From DATJPW01 sp963752855 (GTDB lineage: Bacteria > Desulfobacterota > Desulfomonilia > Desulfomonilales > Desulfomonilaceae): a DNA stretch of 64,000 nt. The notes under the pieces were generated by a model, which saw only the letters and a list, made by a program, of their open reading frames with translations, had not been told where the DNA came from and did no database searches. The translations under genes and the position numbers were made by a program. Location of the stretch: contig CAVVZX010000004.1 of NCBI GenBank assembly GCA_963752855.1, forward strand, positions 69,291 through 133,290. The letters run 5' to 3'. Position 1 is the stretch's first letter, and every line of letters starts with the position of its first letter. Positions 17,128-27,472 of this stretch are shown one piece after another.

Positions 17128-18625
17128 ATCAGGATACTATTCTCGGAAGGTTCGAGCCTCACCGCGCGTGAGTTTCTGAGCGTGCTGGGGCCGCGAGGTC
17201 ACTGGATCGAAATCGTCGATGCCAATCCGGCATGTATCTGCCGGTTCAGCCGGTGGACAAGGCGGGTTCATCGTTGCCCTGCGCCGGGTATCGACCCGGT
17301 GGGTTATCTGAAAGCGGTTAATGGGCTGCTTGCCGAATGGGTCGTTCGACGTTCTCCTGCCAACTCACGAACAGGCGTGGCTCTTCGCTGTCGCAGAGCG
17401 GGAGCTACATCCGAACGCTCGGATTGCAGTCTCTTCAGCGGAAGCGTTCTCACGAGTGCAGAGCAAGATTGAGTTCGCTCGACTATTGGACGAGTTGTCC
17501 CTCCCACAGCCCAAATGGGGGCTCGTGGACTCTCTGGACGAGCTTGCCGAATGGGAACCGCCTTTCTACCTCAAAGCTCCATTCAGCACCGCTGGAACCG
17601 GTGTCCGTTGTGTGACTAAAGCAGGTCGATTCTGAAGGAAGCCTTCCGGTCACTTCGTCTTGCGTCCAATTATGGCGGGCCTCTCATGGCGCAAGCCGCT
17701 GCCGATGGGGAGTATGCTCAGGTCCAGGGCTTGTTCGACCACGGCCGCCTAGTGGCGGCTCATACGAGCGCCGAAACCGCGGTTGGAATCGGGCCGAGCG
17801 CCGCGGGACGAGTCAGTGTGGATCATCCCTTCGCTCGAAGAGACATCGCCAAACTCGGCGCATATCTGAACTGGCACGGCGGCCTGACGCTTGATTATTT
17901 GTTTCGCGGAAGTGATCGAGTCTACATCGAATGCAACCCGCGCACGGTCGAGCCGGCCAACGCCGCTGCAAGCGGAGTCGATCTGCCGGGGCTGCAACTG
18001 GCCCTTTCGCTGGGAGAACACCCGGACGAGGCGCAGATCGGACAGTCCGGCGTGCGCACTCACAGCTCACTCGGGATTCTGCTCGGGACAGCGGCCTATG
18101 TTGGAACTCGCAGAGCGGTGTCTGGCTGAGGCTTTTCGGCTTTTGCTCGGTCAAAGTCCAAACAAACAGAGCCGTGAAGTTCTCACGCCCGTATTCCACG
18201 ATCTTCCAAGCGCTATTCCGCTCTTAATTGTGGCAGGAAGCCTTCTGCTCTCCCCTCGGTCCGCCGAGCGGATCAGCAGCGCCAGTATAAGCAAGTATTC
18301 GGTTTCGGATGAAGCGATTCAGCATTTGTCTGCGGCATTGCGACGAGCGAAAACGAGCAAAGCTACACCGGATGAACATAACGACGGGTATGACTGCTTC
18401 AGGCAGCTAATTCAGGCACTTTATGACGAAGGGTTCGAAGAAGCGGCAGGGCGTCTTGACGACCTCTTAAATCATACAGCCTGGACGACAGGTAGTGAAC
18501 TTATCGGTGAACTTGGCCTCGCTATTCGAGATTTCGAACGTACCAAACCAGCGATGACATCATCGCTTCGTGAGTCGCTCAAAGAGTGCAAGACCGCGGT
18601 TCGTAGTGTGTGGCCACGCGTTTGA
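17128..18625 (+). pseudogene. Decayed ATP-grasp domain gene
   Basis: ATP-grasp homology can be followed through four segments: RILFSEGSSLTAREFLSVLG from 17131; FDVLLPTHEQAWLFAVAERE in another frame from about 17340; EAFRSLRLASNYGGPLMAQA and YIECNPRTVEPANAA (the Mg/ATP-binding ECNPR) from about 17640; and a C-terminal part from about 18110 (LAERCLAEAFRLLLGQ) to 18625. At the expected start, nine bases after GGAGG, stands ATC (17128-17130) instead of ATG. Three frameshifts plus the lost start make a true pseudogene likely. Intact, it would be a carboxylate-amine or amino-acid ligase of about 500 residues; the substrate is unknown. Confidence 0.7.
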
Positions 18626-18932
18626 TAAGAGGTAGACATCCAAAATGACGCGAACGGACGGCGCTCCGAGCCGTCGTGAATCACCGCATTGGGGATTAGC
18701 GAAGTTGCTCAGGCAAATTAGCCATATTGGCCGCGCTGGGCGGCTTTCAGCGGATCTCGTCGACAGCTTGGCAGGCAAGGGCGGCTACACGGGAAAGTCA
18801 AGTAGACAGACGAAACTTAGTTCCCTGAGAGTTCCGGGGAGACTGGCGCCGTGCGACAAATAAGGAACCGGACGACCTGCAGGCCCTTTCGTCGTCTCGC
18901 TGGTTTCTGGGGCTTTCCGATCAAGTGTCAGG
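18626..18932. other. Gap with no recognised gene
   Basis: About 307 bp between the ATP-grasp pseudogene and the 3' end of the xanthine dehydrogenase gene on the other strand. Short frames here have no family resemblance and no ribosome sites. Nothing else seen. Confidence 0.5.
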
Positions 18933-21684
18933 CTATACCCCCTGATCGGCTGGGCCGTGGTGCGCCGGTGGGTGTTTCCCGAAGATGGCGCGGTAGATGC
19001 GGTCAGGGGCCAGGGGAAGATCACGAAAGCGGATGCCGGTGGCATCGGCCAGAGCGTTAGCCAGCGCTGGGGCCACCGGGTTGATCGGCGCTTCGCTCAT
19101 ACTCTTGGCGCCCAGGGGGCCATAGATATCCTTTGTCCGGGCAAAATAGACCTCGCTTCGTGGGATGTCGGCATAGGCCGGGATGCGGTAGTGGCGGAAT
19201 ACCGGGTTGACGACCCGTCCCTCCTGGTCGAAAACCATCTTTTCGTAAAGGGCCCATCCCAATCCTTGGGCAATACCACCTTCGACTTGCCCCCGGAGCT
19301 GCCGCGGATTGATCTCGACCCCAGCGTCGGCTGCGTGAACGCTCTGGAGGATCTTGATTTCCCCTGTAACGCGATGGACCGCGATCCGGAAACCGTGAAC
19401 GTTAAAAGCCACAGTGCGCGGCGTTCCATAGGCCTTGCGTACGACTTGCAGAAGCTGTCCCGTCTGCCAGGCCGCGTTGTGAAGATCAACCAGCCCGATA
19501 CGGACGCCATCGCAAACCACAGCGTCCGATTCCAGCCGGCATTTGTCGCGGGTGGCACCGCAATGCCGGGCAGCGAAATCCAGGATCTGCTCCCGCAGGG
19601 CTTCGGCCGCCTGATGCACAGCCTTTCCCGCCACGGTCGTTCCGGCGCTGCCGAACGGCCCGGTATCATAGCCCGTGCGATCGGTGTCAGCCTGGATTGA
19701 AAACACGCTCTCCGGGGAGGCGCCGAGAATCGTGGCGATAATCTGATGGCGGACCGTGGTTGAACCGTTGCCGAATTCCGGCGACCCGATGGTCAGGTGG
19801 TACTTGCCATCGGCCTCCAGGCTGAGACCCGCCTCGGAACGATGCTCGAGGGGCGGCGTACAGGCAATCATTGCCAGAGCGACACCCTTCCCCACCAGCC
19901 ATTCGTCTCCCTCGGGGCAGGCAAGTCCATTGCCTCGGGCGAGAGCGTCGCGCACCAGATCGAGGCACTGGTCCAGTCCATAGCTTCCGTAGTCCAAGTC
20001 GTGCGGCTCCAAACTCATGGACGTTATCGGATCGCCGGGGCGTATGACATTACGATGTCGGAACTCGATGGGGTCCATGTTCAAGCCTCGGGCGAGTTCG
20101 TCCATCGCCGACTCGATCGCAAAAATGGTCTGCGACAGCCCGTAGCCGCGAAATGCTCCGGCAGGGACTGTATTCGTGTAAACCGCGTAGGCGTCGATCT
20201 TCTTGTTCGGGCAATGATAGACAGCAACCGATTCGCCCGTGGAATGGAAGAGTACCCGAACCGCCATGCGTGCCGTAGGCGCCTGTGTTGGAAACGATTC
20301 GTAACTGGAGAGCGGTCAGCGTGCCGTCGCGTTTTGCCCCGGCCTTCACGTGGATCTTCATCGGATGCCGCGTCGTGGCGCCGAAGAATTGCTCCTCCCG
20401 AGTATACTCCAACTGGACCGGCCTGCCTGTCTTGATCGTGGCGAGGGCGCAAATATCCTCCGTCACCATTTCCTGCTTCGCTCCGAATCCGCCGCCGACG
20501 CGCTCGGTGAACACACGCACGCTGTTCGGATAGAGGCCGAAGAGATAGCACAGCTTTGCCTTGGTAAGGAACGGGGTCTGCGTGCTGGTCCGGACGTTTA
20601 GACGCTGGTCTTCGTCGATCCATGAGATGCTGCAATGCGTCTCGAGATGAGCATGCTGGGCGCGGGGCGTCGAATAGGTCGCTTCGTGGATGACATCCGC
20701 CTGCGCGAAAGCGACATCAACGTCACCAACGCCGCCGTGGAGTTCGAGCAAGATGTTTCGGCCCGGACGCTGGATACGGGACTCCGCGCCCTTGTCGTGG
20801 AGAACCGGCGCGCCGACGTGCATCGCTTCCTCGGGATCGAAAACAGCCGGCAGCAATTGATAGTCCACCTCCAGGCGGCGGCATCCCTCTTCGGCAGCTC
20901 CCACGCTGTCCGCCACCACTGCCGCGACGCTCTGACCCACGTGACGGACCACGTTGTCCAGAATGTAAGTGTCGTTGGGATCGGAGTGATAATCGTCGTG
21001 ATTGGCCCTGGTAAACAGCCGCCGCGGGACATCCTCCCACGTGAAGACCGCATGGACGCCTGGAACCGCCAGGCAGCGGTCCTTGCTAATGGACAGGATC
21101 CGTGCGTGCGCGTGAGGCGACCGGAGCAGTTTCAGGTGAAGCATGCCGTCCATGTGCATGTCGAGGGTATACCGCGCCTTTCCCGTGACTATTGCTGCGG
21201 ATGCCGGAGCAGCGACGCTGCTGCCGAAGGCTTCTCCCGGTTGCGGTTCCTCAATCGCCTTGATTCCGCGGATTGCATCCTCGATCGAGTGATATCCGGT
21301 GCAGCGACAGAGATTGCCCTTGAGCATGCGAGGCAGGTCCTTGCGGTCTTCCTCGTTGAGGGTGGCCGCGGTCATGGTCAGCCCGGCTGTACAGAAACCG
21401 CACTGGAAACCCTGCGCGTCGATAAACGCCTGCTGCATGGGATGCAGTTCCTGATTGGAGGCCAATCCCTCGATCGTTGTCACCTGTCGGCCCTCCGCGC
21501 GAAAGGCGGGCACCAGGCAACTGTGGACGGGAACACCATCGAGCCAGACTGTGCATGCTCCGCAATCGCCCGCATCGCATCCCTTCTTGACTCCCAGCCA
21601 CCCCAGGTCCCGCAGGAAGGTGCGTAGGCACTGCCCGGGCCGTGGTTCGGTGGAGAACGTTTTGCCATTCACGTGATACGTCAT
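18933..21684 (-). CDS. Xanthine dehydrogenase, fused Fe-S and Mo-binding subunits, one frameshift
   Basis: This molybdenum hydroxylase subunit oxidises hypoxanthine/xanthine to urate. Residues 1-155 are the two 2Fe-2S domains: GCDAGDCGACTVWLDG for the plant-type cluster and QCGFCTAGLTMTA with GNLCRCTGYHSI for the second. A linker leads to the Mo-binding part with GKARYTLDMHMDGMLHLKLL, ERVGGGFGAKQE and PAGAFRGYGLSQ, and near the C-terminus GGIAQGLGWALYEK. The first frame is lost near 20260 and resumes as VLFHSTGESVAVYHCPNKK, giving one frameshift in about 915 residues. GGAGG precedes ATG 21684. The Fe-S/Mo fusion in one chain with a separate FAD subunit is seen in XdhD-type enzymes. It is the last gene of the purine operon. 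No XdhC chaperone gene is visible. Confidence 0.87.
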
Positions 21685-21708
21685 GAGCCACCTCCGGCCG
21701 AGAGTTCA

Positions 21709-22513
21709 CTACGGATTTCTTCGGCGAAATAGAAGGTCATAGTGTTTGCGGTATTCGGGAGTCCCGTGAACGTCATCCAGGTACAAAGCATCCGGAATCG
21801 ATTCGCGAAGCTTGCTTCGAAGTTGATCGGCAGCGGGGATCTGGGGAAACTCGATCTGAACTGGTCGCACTGTGGCGGCGGTGACGGTTAGCGTAAAACT
21901 CCCTTCACGCGGGCATAAGACGCCGGTCAGCAACACCGAGGACCGGCCCAGGTGCGTCAGCGACATTCGGCGAAAGCTGGTTCGCTTCTGAAGGGCAGAT
22001 GCCGGCAAGCTCGATGCTGCGGAGCAAATCTCCCGGTCCTAGGACGTTCTGCTGAACGCCTGTGACGAAATCCGCGACCCGCACGAGCCGTTCGCCCCCG
22101 TCGTGCGGCCAGATCGTGCAAACGCCTTCGAGAGCAGCAGTCAGGGAGATCAAGGCGCCGGCCGGCAGGGACATGCAGATGTTGCCGCCCACGGTGGCGG
22201 TGTTCCAGATCTTGAACGATGCCAGCAGCGACCTGCAGCACTCCCGGATCAGGGGCGCCGCTCGCCACTCCTTGGGCGCCTCGAAGCCATAGAGCTGGCT
22301 GATCTTGCACGTCGCGGCAACCGTGAGACCTGTCTCGTTGACTTGCAGCGGCTCCCAGCGAAGCCCTTCCAGATCGATGAGCCGGCGCACTTTAGGCTGC
22401 GGTTCTGAAAAAAGCCAGGTTCCGCCGGCCAGCCAAGCATCTGAGTCGTACCAATCGGGGATCTCATCCCTGGTCGAGGGACGAGCTACTTCAGAAACCG
22501 TGTTGAGATCCAT
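21709..22513 (-). CDS. Xanthine dehydrogenase FAD-binding subunit, one frameshift
   Basis: A CoxM/XdhB-type flavoprotein subunit that passes electrons from the 2Fe-2S clusters through FAD. AWLAGGTWLFSEPQ is the FAD-pyrophosphate loop, and NTATVGGNICMSLPAGALIS is the signature second loop. The first frame ends at 21905, while homology continues in another frame from about 21965 (RRMSLTHLGRSSVLLTGVLC), which is the CO-dehydrogenase flavoprotein C-terminal domain, to the stop at 21709. The combined length of about 265 residues is normal. It ends 24 bp before the fused subunit, so the two are one transcription unit. Confidence 0.85.
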
Positions 22514-22615
22514 GTTATACCGCCTTTCGCTTGCAACTGTCGCTCCGCGGCTAATTCGGAATAGCCGACGCCGATCAACAGCGCATCATTATATATTGCT
22601 TCACTGATACCCCGT

Positions 22616-23278
22616 CTAGCCCGTCACCTGGCGGAACAGGAGAGCCAAGCCCACCAAGAGGACAAGGATCAGGAGAGTTCCCCCGACCGAGAAGGCCCTT
22701 TGTTTGTCAGAATTTGCCTTGAGCCAGGGGGCGAGCAGTATATTCAGCAGAGGCACCACAGCCCACTGAAGAATGGGCACGCTGAGGGCGTTCCCGATCA
22801 GCATGGCCAAAGCTAGTCCCAGGGGCGCTGTGTACGGCCCTGGAAAGAGCGTGAGCAGCATGACGGTGGGATACAGAGCGAGAAGCACCACCACGGCCAT
22901 CTTCCAAGAGGGCGTAGGCGTCCCATCCGGGCCGTGAGCGAGGTTCGCGAACCAGGGGCCGAAGCCGCCCGGTAGCGCTTTCAGCTCGAAGTCGCCGACC
23001 TGCGCCTGCAGTTTCTCCACCCACTGCGCCCGAACGGGCGAACTCAGCCACTCCTGCAGCGACTTTTCATCGTCGAAGCGGATCACCACCACCCACTCGT
23101 CCCGCTGGTCGTCAGCCGGGGGGTAGACGTCGGTGCCGCGATAGCCGGCAAAGCCCTCGGCGACCTCAGTGACGCCGCTCTGCCATTCCATGAACCAATC
23201 GACGAGGGCAGCAGGGACACGCTGCACCACGACCGCTGAGGCCAGAGAGCTACGCACTTCCATACTTGATTTCTTCAC
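22616..23278 (-). CDS. ABM-domain protein with C-terminal membrane segments
   Basis: The N-terminal 100 residues form a dimeric ferredoxin-like (antibiotic biosynthesis monooxygenase) domain: FMEWQSGVTEVAEGFAGYRG, then WVVVIRFDDEKSLQEWLSSP. The C-terminal half has three hydrophobic helices (MAVVVLLALYPTVMLLTLF, LGLALAMLIGNALSVPIL, GGTLLILVLLVGLALLF), so the domain is tethered to the inner membrane. GTG 23278 and ATG 23263 are both possible starts. It lies between guanine deaminase and the xanthine dehydrogenase genes in the same direction. Such proteins occur widely with unknown function, and a role in purine oxidation is only suggested by position. Confidence 0.75.
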   Translation of the reverse strand: MKKSSMEVRSSLASAVVVQRVPAALVDWFMEWQSGVTEVAEGFAGYRGTDVYPPADDQRDEWVVVIRFDDEKSLQEWLSSPVRAQWVEKLQAQVGDFELKALPGGFGPWFANLAHGPDGTPTPSWKMAVVVLLALYPTVMLLTLFPGPYTAPLGLALAMLIGNALSVPILQWAVVPLLNILLAPWLKANSDKQRAFSVGGTLLILVLLVGLALLFRQVTG

Positions 23279-23357
23279 TTGGCTTATCCGATCCCCGGTT
23301 GTCCGGCTTAGAGGACCGAACGCTTCGGCTCGGCCCTGGACTTACGCGCTCACAGCC

Positions 23358-24764
23358 TCAGCACCTCTTCTTGTAGGCGCGCTTTCCCGCGACCCACGTT
23401 TCGTCGATGTTGCGGTCGTCGCCCACCGTCATGACCCCGAACAGCAGCTGGGCCGCCTGTTCGACGGTCTCCGGCCCGGCGCCCTCCACGATGAGCGACT
23501 GGTGCCAGCTCATCGCAAGCTGACCCGCGTTCAAATCAATGACGACGAAGTCGGCCTCCTTGCCCTTGTCGAAGTTGCCCAGCATGTCGTCGAGGTAGAG
23601 GGCATGGGCGCCGCCGAGGGTGGCCAGGTAGAACGCTCGGTAGGGCGATAGTTTGTTGCGCTCAGCCTCGGCCATGTCTTGCTCGCGCGGATTCACGGAA
23701 CCGTCTAACATGGTGTTGTTGCACATGCCTACCTTGTAGGCCTCCTCGAGCACGCGAACAAGGGTGAACGCGTTGCCGCCGCCCACGTCGCTGCCCACGG
23801 TAATGCGGACGGGGTAGTCCGGGTCTGTGGCACGGCCCAGGCGGAAGAGGCCGCTGCCGAGGAACAGGTTGGACAGCGGGCAGAACGCAATCGTAGCGCC
23901 CGCCTTCGAGAAGCGGCGCAACTCGTCATTGGAGAGCCAGACCCCGTGGCCCGCAGTGAATTTCGGTCCCAGCAACCCGTGTTTTTCGTGAACCTGCGTG
24001 TAGTCGTAGCAATCGGGATAGTATTGGCGCGAAGTGCGAAGCTCAGACGGGTTCTCGGAGATGTGCGTGTTGATCCAGCAGTCGTTATGCTCCTGCTTCA
24101 ACTGCCTGCTGCGTTCCATCATTTCCGCCGTGCAACCAACCGCGAAGCGCGGGGTGATGGCGTAGAGGTTGCGGCCTTTTCGGTGGTACCGCTCGATCAA
24201 CCGCTGGGACTCTCGGTAGAAATCATCCGGCGTAATAACGGAGCTGGCGGGAGCGAAACGGTCGCTGCCGGTGAGTCCCGCGATCACGCGCATGTCGCGT
24301 CGCGTCGCCTCGTCGAAGAACTCCTCCGTCGAGACCGGGCTGCTGGTGGTGAATGCCAGGCAGGTCGTCGTGCCCCCGGCGAGGAGGGCGTCGAAGAAAT
24401 ACCGGGCAGCGGTGCGCGCGTAGTCGCGGTCCTTGTATTTCTCTTCTTCGGGGAAGATCCAGGTTTGCAGCCAATCCAGCAACTGGGCGCCGTAGGCCCC
24501 GAGGACGCGAACCTGCGGAAAGTGGATGTGGCCGTCGATGAACCCCGGGAGGACCAGTCGGTTTTGCAGGTGGGTGACCGGAAGGTTGGGGTGGCGTTGT
24601 GACACGTCTGCGAATGTGCCAAAATCCTCTATAATTCCATCCTTGACGACGAGCATCCCATCGCGGACGAAGCGAGCAGCGTCCCACTCATGTCCTATGT
24701 TCTTCCACGGGTCGTCGATGAAGTCGAAAAACGTGCCTCGGATCGCGCAGCTAGCACCGGCCAT
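23358..24764 (-). CDS. guaD: Guanine deaminase
   Basis: Guanine deaminase (guanine + H2O to xanthine + NH3), cytosolic, amidohydrolase superfamily. The 468 residues are the usual length and intact. Metal and catalytic motifs are all present: PGFIDGHIHFPQ (His-x-His), NTHISEN, AGHGVWLS and TVGSDVGGG (Asp). The GGTTTCLAF and MCNNTMLDG regions also match GuaD. GAGGAGG precedes ATG 24764. It is the first gene of a leftward operon that continues with the ABM protein and the xanthine dehydrogenase subunits, so guanine would be taken to xanthine and then urate. The region is clearly richer in G+C than its flanks. Confidence 0.93.
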   Translation of the reverse strand: MAGASCAIRGTFFDFIDDPWKNIGHEWDAARFVRDGMLVVKDGIIEDFGTFADVSQRHPNLPVTHLQNRLVLPGFIDGHIHFPQVRVLGAYGAQLLDWLQTWIFPEEEKYKDRDYARTAARYFFDALLAGGTTTCLAFTTSSPVSTEEFFDEATRRDMRVIAGLTGSDRFAPASSVITPDDFYRESQRLIERYHRKGRNLYAITPRFAVGCTAEMMERSRQLKQEHNDCWINTHISENPSELRTSRQYYPDCYDYTQVHEKHGLLGPKFTAGHGVWLSNDELRRFSKAGATIAFCPLSNLFLGSGLFRLGRATDPDYPVRITVGSDVGGGNAFTLVRVLEEAYKVGMCNNTMLDGSVNPREQDMAEAERNKLSPYRAFYLATLGGAHALYLDDMLGNFDKGKEADFVVIDLNAGQLAMSWHQSLIVEGAGPETVEQAAQLLFGVMTVGDDRNIDETWVAGKRAYKKRC

Positions 24765-24976
24765 GATAGTTCCTCCTCTGAAAAGATGGTCACGCTGAGA
24801 AGCGCTACGTTGTGTGATAGAGGTGGCTCTTGGACGACCAGAAGCTCACCGGGCCGCATTGAGCACCGCGCTCTCGGCCTCTGTGGCCGGCCCAAGATGC
24901 GGAAACATATTCAGAATTGATCCTGATCGAAGTCTTTGCGGGGAACAGAGATAGATTGCGACCCCCTCAGTCATTC

Positions 24977-26419
24977 TCAGCTCAATCCCTCGGAATAATC
25001 GAAGAACACTCCATCCGGATCATATTTCTTTCGCAACTCTTGAAGGCGTTTCCACTTACCTTCGGTATACGATGCCTGAACGATGTTTGGATACGTGACT
25101 GTATCCGATTCGCCGATGTAATACCCGGCGACAAATGGCTTGAGCAGCTCCAGGCATTTCTTGTGCCATTGCGTATTGGCTTCGTCGTCTTGCGCTTTCT
25201 TCCACATCGTCCACGGACCGCCGTAATAACGGGCGCTCATGGAAAATGCAGCATCAGGAAGTGGAGCTGGAATATTGGGGCCGGTAAAAATTGCGAACAT
25301 GATGAGCGTGGTCGGTGACGGCGCCTTCAAGAAGTGATCCCGTTGCGCATTGAATATATCGGCCAACTTGGAGTTGGAGAATGTCGCTTCAACCTGGTTG
25401 CGGAGATCGGCAGGCCACAGGGCCCCGGATGCGTCAAACAAAGCCTCAAAGTTGTAAGGCTTCGCGACCGTCTTGGAGAGACATTTTGAAATGATCGGGC
25501 AATCATCCAGAGGCTTGAGCGATGACTTAGCCTCTTCCATCGAATCAGCGAAAATCGTTGCAGTTACCGTGCAGACCTTGCCGGCATCTTCCTTGCACTT
25601 TTCCGCAAGCTCAGGTGGCGCCGTCAGCATGAACAGACTCAATTCAATGTTGGGAGGCAGTTTTCCGGCTATGGATTCAAGCCATTGGGCAACCGTTCCG
25701 ACTTCGCTGATCGGATAATAATAAGAGCTGCATGCTATCGCTTTTGGCAAATCATAGAGCTTAAGGTGGTAGCGTGTCGCTACGCCGAAGAAGCCCGGGC
25801 CGGCCCCACGCGCGGCCCAATAGTAATCGGTATTTTGATCTTTGTCGGCAGTGATTAGTTCTCCATTTGGAGTGACCAACTCAACCGCTTCGACGCTTCC
25901 GATTCCAGTTCCCCATACTCCCTGATTCCACGACATTCCTCCACAGAGCAGATAACCACTCAATTTAACTTGCGGGCAATGTCCGCTGGGATAAGACAAG
26001 TTGTGAGCGTTGAGCTGAGCCTGAATTTCCCGATTGCTGATGATCGGCTGAACCACAGCCTTATGCGCCTTTGCATCTATCGAAATGACCTTATTGAGAT
26101 TGGTCAGATCGATCATCATGCCGCCGTTGCGTAATGAAGGATTACACCAGTTGTGTCCACCCCCGCGCACTGTGACTTTCAGTTTGCCGGCCCGTGCGAA
26201 CTTCACCGCCTCGACTACGTCTTGTTCGTTGGCCACGCGAACAATCAATTGGGGCCGGCGCTTTATTGCTTCATATTTGTTCCAAACATCGAGAGCAACT
26301 TTTTCGAAGTCGGAATCAGATGGGGCCAAGACCTGACCTTTGATGCTTTTCTGTAGCGCTCCGGCGCCCGGATTGATGTGAGCCGGCGCCTTGGCAGGGA
26401 AGACAACCTCATTATCCAT
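24977..26419 (-). CDS. BBE-type FAD-linked oxidase
   Basis: A flavoprotein oxidase of the vanillyl-alcohol-oxidase/berberine-bridge-enzyme superfamily, about 480 residues, intact. The PCMH-type FAD domain has VRGGGHNWCNPSLRNGGMMI, and a second attachment region, SGHCPQVKLSGYLLCGG. His in GGGH and Cys in GHCPQ stand where bicovalent FAD is bound in glucooligosaccharide oxidases. The C-terminal BBE domain ends with YGGPWTMWKKAQD and KKYDPDGVFFDYSEGL. ATG 26419 is preferred over TTG 26431. No signal peptide, so it is probably cytosolic. Substrates could be sugars, alkaloid-like or alcohol compounds, and cannot be narrowed further. Confidence 0.85.
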   Translation of the reverse strand: MDNEVVFPAKAPAHINPGAGALQKSIKGQVLAPSDSDFEKVALDVWNKYEAIKRRPQLIVRVANEQDVVEAVKFARAGKLKVTVRGGGHNWCNPSLRNGGMMIDLTNLNKVISIDAKAHKAVVQPIISNREIQAQLNAHNLSYPSGHCPQVKLSGYLLCGGMSWNQGVWGTGIGSVEAVELVTPNGELITADKDQNTDYYWAARGAGPGFFGVATRYHLKLYDLPKAIACSSYYYPISEVGTVAQWLESIAGKLPPNIELSLFMLTAPPELAEKCKEDAGKVCTVTATIFADSMEEAKSSLKPLDDCPIISKCLSKTVAKPYNFEALFDASGALWPADLRNQVEATFSNSKLADIFNAQRDHFLKAPSPTTLIMFAIFTGPNIPAPLPDAAFSMSARYYGGPWTMWKKAQDDEANTQWHKKCLELLKPFVAGYYIGESDTVTYPNIVQASYTEGKWKRLQELRKKYDPDGVFFDYSEGLS

Positions 26420-26431
26420 CTTCTTAGTCAA

Positions 26432-26905
26432 CGACTGAAATCCCCCCGGGTGTACGATATTTGCTTACCGGAATTATGCTGCGGTCAAGCCATTTGTGGA
26501 GTCCGCTGACCGATGCCTCATCACGGGCTTGGTTCCTCTGACAACGAAACGGCCCGATATGTTCCGCCGTGTATGTTAGATTACTGAGAAACGTGTTTTT
26601 ATCAGTCTTAGAGCGTCTTGCTGCACGCCCAGGGTCAACATCCATACGGCGCGCTACGCGGACCCGAAAACTCCCCGTGGTTTAGGGTAAGATGTTGTTA
26701 TCACTATGTTTGACTGAGGCCAATCATGGCAACTTATCTAATTCACAGATCGCTAAGCGGATCGAGTATGATGTCCCCCCATAGCAAAGAAAAGGTCAGA
26801 GGCAAAATGTTCGGTCCGATGGTATAATCGTACTCTGTGCAGCTCGCTACAAGAAAATCCGCGATTTCCGCGGCGAATTACAATGAAAGGGAGTGGAAAC
26901 GGGTC
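26432..26905. other. Gap with no recognised gene
   Basis: About 474 bp of AT-richer sequence between two divergent genes. It should hold promoters for the BBE oxidase and for the small membrane protein, but no convincing -35/-10 pair or palindrome stands out. Confidence 0.45.
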
Positions 26906-27139
26906 ATGGAGACGATTCTGATCATACTTGCGGTCATCTACCTGATCGTCGGATTTGTCATTTACCTCCTGACCATGCAGAAATCCGACGCACTGCAAAA
27001 CACCGTCTTTAACCATTCGCCGGTCAATACGTTCGGTTACACGCATAAATGGCTGTGGCTGCTGATCGTCTGCTTGTGGCCGGTCTGGTTGTTCATGCAG
27101 GAAAAGCTGCCGGACGAGGAGAAGAAGGGACCGTTCTGA
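26906..27139 (+). CDS. Small membrane protein
   Basis: A 77-residue protein with two hydrophobic helices: ILIILAVIYLIVGFVIYLLT near the start and WLWLLIVCLWPVWLFMQ near the end. They are separated by a polar loop containing NHSPVNTFGYTHKW, and a charged tail (KLPDEEKKGPF) follows. GGGAG lies 12 bases before ATG 26906. No known family; probably an inner-membrane hairpin protein. Confidence 0.6.
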   Translation: METILIILAVIYLIVGFVIYLLTMQKSDALQNTVFNHSPVNTFGYTHKWLWLLIVCLWPVWLFMQEKLPDEEKKGPF

Positions 27140-27232
27140 AGGACAGAGATTCAGCCGAAGGGCGGCGGAGAGGACAGCACAGAGATGTTAGGGTTTGATG
27201 GATGCTTCACACTGGAATTTAGCACGCATTGA

Positions 27233-27298
27233 ATTATTGCATTAGCCACGTTTGCGGGAGGAGAAATGACTTTCAGAAAGCGGACCGCCAGGGGAAAA
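27233..27298 (+). repeat. Direct repeat flanking threonine dehydratase, left copy
   Basis: Contains AGAAATGACTTTCAGAAAGC then GGACCGCCAGGGGAAAA. The copy at 28464-28530 is about 80 percent identical over about 66 bp, in the same orientation. The two bracket the threonine dehydratase gene. Confidence 0.75.
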
Positions 27299-27353
27299 AA
27301 CACTTTTTCCGGTGCGGTGGAATCGGTCCCACGATCATTGCAATTAACCGTGA

Positions 27354-27416
27354 AAATATTAGAGTTTTTGCCGGAGGGTTCGGGAACCGGCTTTTTACAC
27401 AAAAAGCGGGTTCCCG
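27354..27416 (+). repeat. Dispersed TTGCCGGARGGG repeat with hairpin, copy 4
   Basis: The core AATATTAGAGTTTTTGCCGG (27355-27374) is followed by a perfect-looking hairpin at 27381-27416, where CGGGAACCGGCTTTTT pairs with AAAAAGCGGGTTCCCG around an ACAC loop. This copy lies 57 bp before the dehydratase start codon and could affect its expression. Confidence 0.75.
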
Positions 27417-27472
27417 AGATCCCTCTTCCATCGAGCCCCGGACTCATTGCGGAGTAAAAGAATAGGAGGCCA

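Noticed and set aside
20635..21627. A 330-residue open frame on the + strand opposite the xanthine dehydrogenase gene, and a similar one at 19797-20435
   Set aside because: Antisense frames stay open in G+C-rich coding DNA. The opposite strand encodes an unmistakable XDH, and these proteins have no recognisable domains or ribosome sites.
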